The position numbers and the translations under genes were made by a program. The notes beneath the pieces are model-generated. The model did no database searches. It was not told the origin of the DNA and saw only the letters and a program-made list of their open reading frames with translations. DNA of 64,000 bases from Trichoplusia ni (lineage: Eukaryota; Arthropoda; Insecta; Lepidoptera; Noctuidae), in the NCBI RefSeq assembly GCF_003590095.1, contig NW_020800391.1, positions 1 through 64,000 of the forward strand, written 5' to 3'. Positions 1 through 10,932 of this stretch are shown piece by piece; position 1 is the first letter of the stretch; every line of letters begins with the position of its first letter.

Positions 1-1034
1 TTTCAAAATAACGATTCTTCAAACATGACGTTTTACTAATTAGCTTTTGCTAGTTCCCATTTGCAATTTAGGTGCGCTGGTTAAAACTGTAGATGATTCA
101 GAATCCCTATTTAAACACAATATCTATGACTGCCGCATCACATACTAACTTCTAGTGTTTATGCGTCTATAAATTTCATGTAACTATCTAGTATAGAATA
201 CATGAATATACTATGCATAGTGACAATTTAATTAATCGCTTCGTCACGTTTTTGTCCACGCGCATCGTCGCGTACGCAAGTGCATCTGTACAAGCCGGCC
301 TTTATAATAAAGGAACACAGGGAGAGAATTAATTGAATTAAAAAATGAAATACCTTTTGGTAAGTGTTTAAAAAACTATGACAAAAAATAAAACTTCAAC
401 AGCGTTATTTTTTCAATAATTACTCTTCTTTATGGTACTATTGAAATGCAAGGATTGGATACATGTAATAGGGACTTGGTATCCTATATCATAAAGAGAG
501 CGCTTTCTGCGATAAATAGTTGTATTTTTCCTCGCGACTAGTAATATATTTTTCCATTTTGTTAGTGTCAAAGTAGCTATAATCAGATTACTATAGCGAG
601 GGATAGGGCTTGTAACACGATTAAAACACCTTTCCCTGAAATCAGGCTATCAGAGGCGCGATGACATTTAAACAACAAACTCAGTTATATAGGTACCTAT
701 TTGTATAGATTGGCTGATGGATGTACTATGACGTAATAGTCTCCATTTTAAGAGAGCGCTGCAATGTGATGCGCTAAGTTCAGTTGTTTGCCACATAATA
801 ATTGTTTGTCACGCAAATTAAGAATGTTCGGGACTTGGCATGCGTCATCTTATGTGTATATTTGATCATACAATTATATCAGTTCCACCACAACTTCTTA
901 AAGTTACAGATTCAATATCTTTGCAGTTGGGGAAGCGAGATATCGCTCTACACGGCGAGCATGCTCTCTTCTCTACAATTTCTGCAGACTGTATCCAAGA
1001 AACCTTGGTAGGACACGGATAGACAAGTGGTTAC
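1..1034. other. Intergenic, nothing recognised
   Basis: AT-rich non-coding sequence. Short open frames at about 800-1020 have no recognisable protein character, start context or splice sites. I see no RNA gene or clear repeat here. Confidence 0.5.
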
Positions 1035-1155
1035 ATGTTGGATCCCCGCGTAGGACAAGCATTTGTGTAAACCACGAATGCTTGTCCTGAGTCATGTGAC
1101 TTGGATGTGGGTGAAGCGACCTCAAGGATTCAATTCCTTAGAGCGGGAGTATTTT
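1035..1155 (+). repeat. tRNA-derived SINE, 5'-truncated copy
   Basis: Same family as the copies at 18811-19012, 21790-21872 and 25543-25746, here in the forward direction. It starts inside the tRNA-like head near the B-box remnant (TTGGATCCCCGCG), then has the body with the pair of inverted words ACAAGCATTTGTG and CGAATGCTTGTCC, and ends with GGATTCAATTCCTTAGAGCG before a T-rich tail. The A-box end is missing or too diverged to see. Confidence 0.7.
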
Positions 1156-2642
1156 TTTTTTATATAGGACCTCCAATAATTGCAATACCAAGCAACAAAT
1201 AACTTAATTAATTTGTTTACGCAGTTATGGGTTATATGATTATTAAGGTGAAGGCTAACCTTTCGACCTTGATTTTTTTCCATTTTATACTTCAATGCAA
1301 GATAAAAAAATAGTGGCAAAAAGCTTTCAATGTTGGTAAATATTAATTTTATTCGTATTTAGCTCTTATTGTTGCGTGTTGTCATATCTACATCTACTAT
1401 TCTATAACAGACAAATTACCAGGGTCAAATGTAGTTCTAACCGGGATCAAAATATATAAAATTGATAATATTTTTCTGTTATCATCTATATACTAGCTCG
1501 GAGATTTGTGCCTTAGCTAATTGCACTCGTTTCAGATGCGAATAGGCATTGTGCCAAAAATATAACATTTCGTATTATGTTAGTTTAAGTGTACGTTGAA
1601 CATGTATCTAAAAGTATCTAAACTAAGTAAGAAGGAAGCGTAGCAGCATTCTATCGCCACTATTAAGTTGTGGAAACTTAAATTAATGTCTTTTTAGCCC
1701 CTTAAAAAGGCTTGTTATAAGTTTGACGTCCCTGTCTGTGGCATCATACTTCCCAAAAGGATTTACCGATTTCAATTTAGTATATTTTGTATTAGAGGTG
1801 AATTATGTGCGATTGCATAGGCGCTGGTGCTATAGACAATGTAATAAAAATCGGTTAAGCCGTTTAAAAGTGGTGGGGGATGAAAGTGGAGAAGAATAAC
1901 CTAATCTCTGCGAATATACTCGAGTGTGAACACAAATGATGGCGTTCTGTAAGAGAAGAGAACATTGATGATATAATCAAGAAAGTTCTTAGCTTCGTTT
2001 GAGGACAAAAGTGGTGATGGGTTATTGACGATAGTTTTTAACATACGAATTCTATCTTGTTTCCAGAACTAGCTGTATGTTTTTTCGGATGGTATATAAA
2101 ATCGATCCTTCAGCTTTGGGTTGAGCAGCAGGAAGAGTCAGTCTTCTACTGACTACAACCCACCCGTGTACCTTAATTTGCTCTTCGTGTACCGGGGCCA
2201 CGGTAACCCTGCCCCGGCAGGATCTATCTGATAATATGAAGTTGTTTGTTGAACAGAGACACCGCTCTACAAATCGACACCGTGCAGTACGCTGTCTTCC
2301 TTCGACAACCGCAATAATATTACTTGTAGTAAGTGGAAGGCTTCCTAGGCTCGTTTATACCTTCATACATATGTACTAGAGAACAGGTTTATACAATAAT
2401 TGTACTGATTACATGACTGTTTCTGTAGCCCTATGGTGGTAAACATAGTATAAAATTATACTTCCATTTAATAAACCATCAGTCAATTGCAATTCAACGG
2501 CACTTATTACAATAATTATTATAATAGCAGTAGTATCATCTAACTTGCAAAAACGCTTACAATCCGTTCTAAATTAATCTCCGTTTCATTGATCAGTCGT
2601 TTTTTTACTTATACGCAATTTATATATCTCTCTGCGCAGGAG
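1156..2642. other. Intergenic with decayed repeat fragments
   Basis: No gene seen. It contains one dispersed-repeat copy (1695-1890, listed separately). At 2110-2215 a more GC-rich block (around CCCGTGTACCTTAATTTGC and GGGGCCACGGTAACCCTG) looks like a degraded LINE or other element end, but I cannot assign it. Confidence 0.4.
1695..1890 (+). repeat. Dispersed repeat family C (GGCATCATAGCTCCCGAA type), copy 1
   Basis: Shares the order TTATAAGTTTG, GTCTGTGGCATCATA, CCGATTT and AATCGGTTAAGCCGTTTAAAA with copies at 6030-6195, 14228-14378 (reverse) and 16615-16840. It is AT-rich and non-coding. The family looks like a non-autonomous element or LINE end; I cannot place it in a superfamily. This copy is diverged. 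Confidence 0.6.
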
Positions 2643-2892
2643 GCTAAGCTATAACTGCACAAGTTGATCGATCACAGATTAAGCTACACTTGACCATGTT
2701 TGTCATAACGATTTCCTCTGTGTTTCGGAAGGCACGTTAAATTGTGGATAGCAGGTGTCATTCATATATCTTTGAATGTCGTTGTTGGTAGTCAGTAGCT
2801 AGATAGTCTGACAACCAGTCTAACCAAGGGGTATCGTGTTGTCCAGGTAACTGGGTTGAGGAGGTCAGATAGGCAGTCACGCCTTGTAAAGC
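2643..2892 (+). repeat. Dispersed repeat family B (CTGGGTTGAGGAGGTCAGAT type), copy 1
   Basis: Collinear with the copies at 8672-8965 (reverse) and 14380-14660 (forward). Shared words in order are AAGCT-TAACTGCAC, TGTTTCGGAAGGCACGTTAA, GACAACCAGTCTAACCAAGG, CTGGGTTGAGGAGGTCAGAT and AGGCAGTC-C-CCTTGTAAA. I infer the 3' end of a lepidopteran non-LTR retrotransposon. This copy stops soon after CCTTGTAAA. Confidence 0.75.
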
Positions 2893-3883
2893 CAATAAGG
2901 TAATATAAAAAGTGATTCAGAATATTGAGTAGCTACCTACTTGTAATTATTTCTACAATTATAGATTCTTTTGGATTGTCAAGGTAAGATCACCATCATT
3001 TCATGCGAGCTTACAATGTTCTATTACGTATTCTTATTCAAAATTTGAATTTGTGATAATTGAATGCTTATAGACTCTTTCAGCCACGCAACGCTGAAAA
3101 GGGAAAATAAACCTTGACACACATAATTATATGGTTCAAATCTATACATACACTATAAGATCAATCAATCAATTAATAAAAAAACACTGACCTAAGTCAA
3201 TTTTACAATAGAACTAAAAGAAAAATTAAAATCGTCGTAAGTACTTAACTACTTGTAATTTTGACCACAATTCGATTGTCTGAATTTAGTTATGCTAAAA
3301 CCTTGATTTTTCCATAGCGGTTAGAGGTGAGAACCTGTTACAAAAGGTTGTTCTTATATGTACATATATTTTCTACCGTTAGCCTCTCGTCCAGTAAGCA
3401 CCTGTTCTAACTAAATTCTAGCATAAGTTCGCTATTTCTAGATCGCTCTCATTTATCAATCGAAAAAAAACTGAGAAACAGTTGAAGTTTTTTCGCGTAT
3501 GACGTGTATCTGTAGTTACATACCTAAAAAAAATTGCAATCTTTCGACAATTGACATCATTCTATGTAAAAAAAAAACAAAATAATTTTGATAAGATAGG
3601 TGAGGTACCCGATTTTTATGAAATAAATGTGTTTTTGAAAAAGTAGGCAGATAGCAAGTTTCTTTGATGCGATTCGTTTAAATTAATAACTAGCCTACGC
3701 CCCCGGCTTTTCCTGTGTCTTAAGACTTTGCGTATTACATATGTTAGTAATTTCATATAAATCGGTATAGCAGTTTAGCCGTTTGAGCGAAGCAATCAGT
3801 TTCTTTTTTTTCATTTATATTACTTAATAATATAAATATACAAATCAGATGAATGTAAAAAAACTGTTTCCACAACGAAATCT

Positions 3884-4135
3884 TTGTTGGAACGTATTAA
3901 AATATCGGTAGAAATAATACAAATCTTATCAAAAGATGTAGAAACTGTATTCATCAAGGCTCTTCAATTCTGTTTTAACAGTTATTCAAAAACAAAATAT
4001 CGAATGACTTTAAAAATTGTCCCTGATCGTGCGATATCCGCAGATTGCAGCAAAATAATGTATTATGCATGTGACCGTCCCACAAGGCGACGCGGACGCG
4101 CGAATGAGAAACTGTCTCGACACATTACCATTTAA
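3884..4135 (+). other. Open frame of 83 codons, doubtful
   Basis: An uninterrupted TTG-started frame, ending in a basic stretch (RPTRRRGRANEK), just upstream of a repeat. It has no ATG start, no splice evidence and no family I recognise. Its composition is like random AT-rich DNA except for the basic patch at 4075-4110. Most likely not a gene. Confidence 0.1.
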
Positions 4136-4224
4136 TAAAAGTTGAAGCAATCTCACTCAACACTAAAAATAGCTAAATTAAATGGATTATTTATTCACGT
4201 ATTTGTTATGTTGTATAATAAAAA

Positions 4225-4345
4225 TAATCTCAACTTTCACACAACGCCATCAGGTCTGAAACTGAGCAAAGCTTGTATTATGAGTACTAGAAAACTGATA
4301 AATTAACATACTTAAATATATCTTTATACATAAAAGTTATTAAAA
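4225..4345 (-). repeat. tRNA-like SINE family 2 (CAACGCCATC type), 3' part
   Basis: CAACTTTCACACAACGCCATC, then GAAACTGAGCAAAGCTTGTA, then GAGTACTAGAAAACTGATAAAT, matches in order the element at 33421-33645, which also carries a tRNA-like B box on the minus strand. Only the portion distal to the tRNA-like head remains here. Confidence 0.6.
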
Positions 4346-5299
4346 AAAAATTGTCCTGGCAACGAATGATCTGTGAAAAAGATCAGTTTAGCACGGACCC
4401 TCTAGGCAGGAAATATAAAAAAAAGTTCCGACGTTTCAGGGACTGTTAAAAAAATCATAATAGGTACCTACAAGTACTGGAGAGGTACAGGAACAAGAAT
4501 ATTGTATTGAAAATAGCACACACCATCAATTTTATACGACTTTTTGTTTATTTTTAAGGTCGTTGGACTCAACATTCATGTAGAACAACAGAATTTTCCA
4601 AAATTATCGAAGGCTGCAGTTGACTCAATGCTACTCGCTAATTGTACTATTAAATAGGTTTATTAGCTTTTTTTATGTCCGTCATGTGGACTAAAGAATA
4701 ATAATAAATACTTATTGTTTTTGTCCACTATAAAATAACCAAAATACAGTTTATGGAATCCATCGCGTATGGTCACCCTCTAGTACTACTGAAGTTTAAA
4801 GCACTTTAACAAAGTTTCGTAGTTTAAATAGATGACTAGTCTATATACAAATAGGTCCTGTAGCACCTATTCAACCTCATCCTCCTTATTCCCCTAGTAA
4901 CCAAATGTACTTACTTGCTTTGGTTTCATATTAATAACAAATCTATAATTTTTTGTCTTTAAACAGTAGATAACAATGATATTTAATAATTTCAACATAC
5001 AAAATAACACAAACATTTCTGTCTTCTTGGTCTTGGGTCTTTATTATTGGACTTTGAAATTTTCGGCCTTCGATTGTACGTCATATTAAATGTCAAATGT
5101 CAAAAGAGAGTAGGGAATAAGGTCAGCGGAAGACGAAATGTGGAGTCGAGAAGTTTGGATCGATAGTGGCAACTGAATTTACTCCGCAGCTTATGTAGGT
5201 TGTGGTACCTATAGTGTCGCTGTCTGGCGGACTTTGAGGCTAGCGTAGCAGCCCTGTACTGCGTACTGAAAAGCGAATAGGTTTGACATCTACTATTTG

Positions 5300-5420
5300 T
5301 ATTAAAAAGCTACAGAGTTGTTTGTTTCTTTGAAAGCGCTAATCTCAGGAAATACTTTTCCTATTTGAAAATGTCTATAAATTTTAGATAGCCTATTTAT
5401 GGAGGAAAGCTTAAGTGTAT
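5300..5420 (+). repeat. Dispersed repeat family D fragment
   Basis: GAGTTGTTTGTTTCTTTGAAAG followed by CGCTAATCTCAGGAA and TAGCCTATTTATGGAGGAAAG parallels the 5' half of the fuller copies at 8425-8645 and 49050-49240. The diagnostic GACGAAGTCGCGGGCAACAG end is absent. Confidence 0.55.
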
Positions 5421-6029
5421 TTTCACTCTAAAACCAATTCGCCTTTAAAAAATCGTATCTTACCCCAGAAAAAGTCTCGCAAAATCTAGTAAGAAGATAA
5501 AGTAAAGAGAATCTCAATAGACATAAATAATACTTATTTGTTTAATACTTAAAGTATACAGAAAAAAGCAAAAAAGAAAAAAGAAAGCTTTTCTTACACT
5601 TTGTCCGTTTTAGGAGTAACCTTTTGACACCAACTAAAGGCCTTAACCAACATGCAAAATGCTATTCTACCAACATTCATCTTTCATGCGTGATCTAATA
5701 TATAAAATAAGAAAGTAGTAAGGTATCCATACCGTAAATAAGTTTAATAAAATAGTAATGTCGAGGTTATACACGTGCCGTCGACTGGAGGTTGAATTTT
5801 GTTATCTAACAAGTACTCAACCTTCAATATTCCCAGGACCGAGGTTTATTTTAAGGAAAAGCTTTTAGCTTTATTAATTATTTCAAGATTTTAAATAAAT
5901 CGAATATTTTTTATTTACTTTTAAAACCATCTCTTGTTTTGTTGGCGGCGTTTATTACTAATACGTCAGTGTTAAATTATGAAAGTTGTAATATTTTTTT
6001 ACCACCGACGCAAAGAGTGACAGGTTATT

Positions 6030-6195
6030 CGTTTGACGTGTAAGTCCGTCTATGACATCATAGCTCCCGAATGGATTGTACGTTTTCTATTAAGTTTGTT
6101 TTGTATTAAAGTGATAAAAGAAGTATTAATGTCAACCGTATCATGTTTGAAAAAAAATCGGTCGATCCGTTTAAACGTTGTGGGGTTGAAACTGC
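6030..6195 (+). repeat. Dispersed repeat family C, copy 2
   Basis: Shows GTTTGACGTGTAAGTCCGTC, GACATCATAGCTCCCGAATG, TTAGTTTGTTTTG-like and AAAATCGGTCGATCCGTTTA in the same order as the copies at 1695, 14228 and 16615. The open frame across it (6033-6218) is incidental. Confidence 0.65.
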
Positions 6196-7470
6196 TGTCG
6201 AGATTTTGTTACAATTAATGTTAAAAAATTTAATTTTATATTGCTCTCTTTGAAAAAAGTCTTATTAGTTTTCTCCCGAGCTTCATACGCGCCAAAATTT
6301 TTTGTTAATTAAGACAACAAGTAAAAGAAAACTGGAAGGATTGCCTTAATTGTGTAAATTATATCTAAATTTATAACAATGCACTAAAGTCGCATTTCAC
6401 ATTACTATGTCAATGTCACATCCGTCCTTCTGAGTCTAAAACATGCTGAATGCTTCCGAAGTTAATTATGAAGCTTCGTCAAAATCCGCTTCAAAAAGCA
6501 GCTCTTTGAGATCAAATCTCGCCTTATCCGTTGTCCCGGCAATTAATTTATGGGCTAACAAAGCAAAAGGAGGAACGATGTCAGCTGTTTTCTGCGTAAA
6601 GTAAATTGGAATACAATTTATAACAAAAGACTGCGTAAAACATTCAAGGCCAATTTAACTTGCATTTGTAATTCAACGATGAGTTTAAGAAAAAGCAATG
6701 TTATTACATAAATAATAAAAAACAGTTATCAAGGAGAAGCAAACATAAAATCAACATAAATAATTGTTTTTGCAACTTAATATATTGCAAAAACAATTCT
6801 TGTGTAATCACTTCATAGTAGCCAGAATGTCTGGCCACGGTAGTTGGCAAGTGGCGGAAAACAAGATGCATTTCAAAAGCCGGCAAATGACGGGTACTAG
6901 CTTCCAACTAAAATAAACATATCATATTTTTGAAAGACACACACATGCCTATCTATCTTGTGAAAACATGCATATATTTTGGTGCGTACCACTTAAAGTG
7001 TGTTTACTACACCCTAGTATTGAAATCGCAAAACAGTGAAAAATAACTATAAAAATCTTTTATGCATCTGAAGTGTCAAACAAAATAAAAAAAACGTACA
7101 AACTGTAAAGGAAAACAAAGAAAATAACCATACGAGTACTCGTGATAACAGCCTTGAAGAATTGCATTGTGTACGTTGAACGTTATCAGTGACGACTGGC
7201 TAGTGATTTATTTGGTCATTTCTTTACTGGTAACTCTTTATCGTAGGTAACTAATGCGTAACGTATGTATTTGTTACTCGATAACATTGAGTATACACAC
7301 GCACGGGCTCCACGATTACAGAACGACGACGCAGTTACGGTGACGTAGTATTATTTTGTATAGTTCTCACATCTCAGCTTATCGCAGCGATGTTGGTACT
7401 TGTGGTGACGGTGCGACTATTACTGGTGGTTAGATTTTCATGAGTATTTCGTAGCTTAGCATAATATTAT

Positions 7471-7706
7471 CTAATATATAAAATTCGAAACGGCTTAACC
7501 GATTTTTACCAAGTTTTATATGCGTATTCAATAGCGCTGAGAATCGACTAAACTCTATTCTTCATACCCCTAAGTGTTACACTAAAAAAAAATATTTTAT
7601 TTTATGGAGGAAATTTTTTGTTTTTATTTTTTTAAAACGTGGCATTCAAAAATACATACAACTAAAAAAAAATATTCGGCAAAACAACGTTTGCTGGGTG
7701 AACTAG
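7471..7706 (-). repeat. AAACGTTGTTTTG-type element, uninterrupted copy
   Basis: Read on the minus strand it runs from ACCCAGCAAACGTTGTTTTG-type sequence (CCAGC AAACGTTGTTTTGCC), through an A/T tract and AGTGTAACACTTAGGGGTAT, to a GTTTCG / TATATATTAG end. It is collinear with the interrupted copy at 9503-10932 and shows what the empty insertion site looks like there. I infer a lepidopteran non-autonomous element or LINE end. Confidence 0.7.
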
Positions 7707-8424
7707 TTTTATATAAGATGCATATATGTAGTTTAGCCCGTAAGGGTCTAGATCACAGAGAATTGAAAAGTCGATTACAATTGTAAACAGCTGAGTTAGA
7801 TGTGTAGTGTCTTTACAAAATTAAACACGTCCAATAACAATTTTATGATTAAATTACATAATAATATAAGTGTCGTTATCGTGTTTAGGTAGTTCATTTG
7901 TTTATATAGATACCATAAAAAGGTTTTATAGTTCAGAACGTGTCGTATTGGTTATTTACATGAATATTACGTGCAATGTTATGCTGAGTATCCATTCTTG
8001 TTCTGGTCGATTTCAACTGAAACCTAGATACTAAATCGAATGACCGAAATCGATAAGACCGAATCAAATGATTAATTCCTTAATCTCTCTCTCTGTTTGA
8101 CATATATCTCAAGCTACGTCTTAATGCCAATACGATCCATATATTTACTTTCTTTTGGAATCTTTCTGTCTGTCAGTCAGTCTTCACCGGGTCTCTTTTA
8201 TATTCATGTCTTTTCCATGTTACTGTCTCGGCGAGTTATTTCTGAAGCTACTTACCTATGTAATATTCTATATGAAGGCTGAAATACTTTTTAACATGTA
8301 GAAGCAGAAAACGTGATCCCAATTACCGATATTTTTCATGATTTCTATGGATTAGTAGGCAGGTGTAGGATGGGATTTCTTCTACTACTAAACTTGAAAA
8401 CACTTTTCATGTAGGGTGATGATT

Positions 8425-8645
8425 ATTGATAACAATCTCAGGAACTACTGGGCCGAATTGGAAAATTCTTTTTGTGTTGAATAGACCATTTATCAAGGAA
8501 GGCTATAGGCTATAACATCACGCTGCGACTAATAAAAGCGAAGATAGATTAGAAAATGTGGAAAAAACCGGGGAAAATTATTCATCTTTGAGGGCTTCAA
8601 GATCTCCAAAGAACCACGTGGACGAAGTCGCGGGCAACAGCTAGT
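8425..8645 (+). repeat. Dispersed repeat family D (GTCGCGGGCAACAGCTAGTT type), full-looking copy
   Basis: Contains AATCTCAGGAACTACTGGGC, AAGGCTATAGGCTATAACAT, CACGCTGCGACTAATAAAAG and ends CGTGGACGAAGTCGCGGGCA ACAGCTAGTT. The same end occurs at 49205-49238. This is a very common lepidopteran dispersed repeat. It is non-coding; the reverse-strand open frame across it and the next repeat is a shadow. Confidence 0.75.
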
Positions 8646-8671
8646 TATCTTCATAAAAGCTTTTTCCCGAA

Positions 8672-8965
8672 TATCTTGCAGCCTACTTCCAGGTCTTCCA
8701 GTGTTACCGGATGCAGCTAAATACCAGTGTTTTACAAGGAGCGACTGCCTATCTGACCTCATCAACCCAGTAACATGATACTAGACTGGTTGTCAGACAC
8801 CAGCTGCTTATCTCTCTAGCTTTCATTCGGGACCCAAAATTTAACGTGCCATCCGAAACACGAAGGATCTCGTTATGGCATAAATAGTTACCCAGCCATC
8901 GACCGACCGTATCAAATATAGTTTAACCTGCGATCGATAAATATGTGCAGTTACAGCTTAATCAT
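8672..8965 (-). repeat. Dispersed repeat family B, copy 2
   Basis: Reverse-oriented copy collinear with 2643-2892 and 14380-14660. On the minus strand it reads AAGCTGTAACTGCAC, then GTTTCGGATGGCACGTTAAA, GACAACCAGTCTAG, CTGGGTTGATGAGGTCAGAT, AGGCAGTCGCTCCTTGTAAA and ACTGGTATTTAGCTGCATCC. It abuts family D on its left. Confidence 0.75.
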
Positions 8966-9633
8966 GAGGTCCTCTCTTACTTATACGAATATGGTCCATC
9001 CCAATGGTATGGTATCCATGGCTATGGTATGAATGTTTTTTGGACGTACCTAGTCCAAAAAAGATTGATTAAATGAATAGCAATACGTTGAGTAGGTACC
9101 GAGGTCAAGGGTTTGTAGCATGTGAGGCAGCTTGAATGGAATTAATTTGGCTTAATTGGCTTATTGGATACTCGTAAACAAGTGAAATATATTGATTTAC
9201 AACGACCTTTCTTTGCTTCGTGCGCGTGGATATTTTTACAAATCCGTGTATTCTAGCTATCGCTAGTCGTTAGACAAGGCTATATAGTTTAGTAAGTAAT
9301 TACTTAACTATTTAATTATGTATACGCAAATACAAATTCACTTGACCCAAAGGTACTGTTATTTGACGATGTGACTCAAATTAAAAAAAAGGAATAAAAA
9401 CTGTACATACATATGCTTATATATAATAATAGTATACTTATCAACACGAATTTAAATTACGAGTGAAAAAAGTTACTTACTTATTATTTATAATATAGAG
9501 AGCTAGCTGACCCAGCAAACGTTGTTTTGCCTGATAAATTATTTCTAGTTGGATGTATTTTTTAATGCTACATTATAAAAAAATAAAAACAAAAAATGTT
9601 GTCCAAAGAATAAAATATTATTTTTAGTGTGAG

Positions 9634-10772
9634 CTAAGGCTTCCAGTCTCGATACATTTTTGAGTCCCGGGAAAAAAAATCGAGACTTTGTCCAGTCCTG
9701 AGATTCCCGGGAAAAACGACACTTTCGAGACTTCGAAAAATAAGTAACATTCTCAAGGATCATAACGTTCATACAATAAGGCTAATAATAATAGGTGTAC
9801 AAAACCTTTTAGTTTCCGCCGCTTAACGAAAGATGTCCTCACTAAGAGTTTACGTTAAAATCGTCAGTTACATGTAATATCGTGAGTTAGGACATTTAGT
9901 AGCAACATAAACTTAGGGTATTAGTGATCATTTTTGTGCAAAAATGAGGAATTTTGTACCGAATTAGCGTCATTGGCGGGAACTGTTACTTTACTTCTTT
10001 TATTTGAAGAAGAAAACTGCAGCCGAAGCTGCTTTGGGCGAGAAAAGTTATCATGAGTGGTATCAAAAGTTTAAAAACTGTGATTTTGATGTGGAAGACA
10101 AAGAACGTAGTGGAAAAACCGAAATCGTACGAAGACACGGAATTTTAAGCATAATTATTCATGGAAGATTCGCATCAAACGCAAGAGGAAAGGAAAAACT
10201 AGTGGCTAATGATGGACATTCCTTTAAATGAAACATAATGTACTGTTCTTTCAGGATAAGATTCTTAAGGAATCTTACTTGAACACCTAATACAATATGG
10301 TTCAATGTACTTTAATAAATCAACTATTACAATACAATCAAATATAAGTAAAATAAGCTATTATTAAATTAATTATTTTTCATTTATACAATGGGCACGC
10401 ATAAAGCAAATTATTTTCAGATAACAGATCAGATACTCTATCTGATCTAGTTGCAAAAGAGGCAGAGAATGCAGGGTGCATTAGAAAAAGCTCTCTCTGC
10501 TTCGACGCTGCAGGGGGGATTGATAACAAATAATTAGAGCACTGATTTAAATCCTTACCTCTGTCGCTACCATTTTCAAAGAGAGCTTTTTCTACATGTA
10601 CAGTCGTTTACATATCATATAATAATGGTAATTTAGTAGATTGGTATTTTTTGCAGATTATTTTTAAGTCTCGTAAGTCTCGAAAACTAGAGTTGAGCTC
10701 TCGAGTCTCGAAAACATGACAAAATCGTCGAGACTCAGAATTTTCGAGACCGAGACCCCGGGATGGAAGCCC
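9634..10772. mobile_element. hAT-like DNA transposon insertion (non-autonomous)
   Basis: The insert is bounded by a direct repeat TAGTGTGAG (9625-9633 and 10773-10781), compatible with the 8-bp target duplication typical of hAT elements. Its ends are inverted relative to each other: left CTAAGGCTTCCAG, right end reading AGGGCTTCCATC on the other strand. Subterminal regions on both sides are rich in the word GTCTCGA/TCGAGAC and have CCCGGG near the tips. No hAT transposase frame is visible. An internal mariner transposase relic lies at about 9955-10240. The hAT assignment is inference from target-site length and tip form. Confidence 0.6.
9955..10240 (+). pseudogene. Mariner-family transposase relic (N-terminal part)
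   Basis: The frame at 10004-10231 encodes KKKTAAEAALGEKSYHEWYQ and FKNCDFDVEDKERSGK, which is the N-terminal helix-turn-helix region of mariner transposases; in the family the second helix ends in a W/RF, then a conserved GDFxVEDxxRSG stretch. About ten residues between TAAEA and the EWYQKF segment seem deleted. Downstream, GAAGATTCGCATCAAACGCA in another frame would give the EDSxQTQEE word of the same protein, so a frameshift is present. The catalytic DDD region is absent. Dead fragment, nested in the hAT-like insertion. Confidence 0.7.
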
Positions 10773-10932
10773 TAGTGTGAGTAACCCTTAAGACTTAGGG
10801 GTATGAAAAATAGATGTTGGTCGATTCTCAGACCTACTGAATAGGCATATAAAATTTGGTAAAAATCAGTTTAGTCGTTTCGGAGGAGTACGGTAACTAA
10901 AATCGTGACACGGGAATTTTTTATATTAGAAG

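Larger units (their letters stand above)
4346..8424. other. Intergenic, repeat-derived in part
   Basis: No supported gene. Recognisable pieces are a family D fragment (about 5300-5420), a family C copy (6030-6195) and a reverse copy of the AAACGTTGTTTTG element (7471-7706). The remaining sequence is AT-rich and featureless to me. Confidence 0.45.
9503..10932 (+). repeat. AAACGTTGTTTTG-type element, interrupted by a transposon
   Basis: Left part (9503-9633) begins GCTGACCCAGCAAACGTTGT; right part (10773-10932) carries TTAGGGGTATGAAAAATAGA, TCGATTCTCAGACCTAC, a CGTTTCGGAGGAG block and GGGAATTTTTTATATTAGAAG. The uninterrupted paralogue at 7471-7706 reads straight across the junction, so the 1,139 bp between are a later insertion. 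Confidence 0.75.

Noticed and set aside
8529..8765. Reverse-strand 78-codon protein
   Set aside because: It spans the junction of two dispersed repeats (families D and B).
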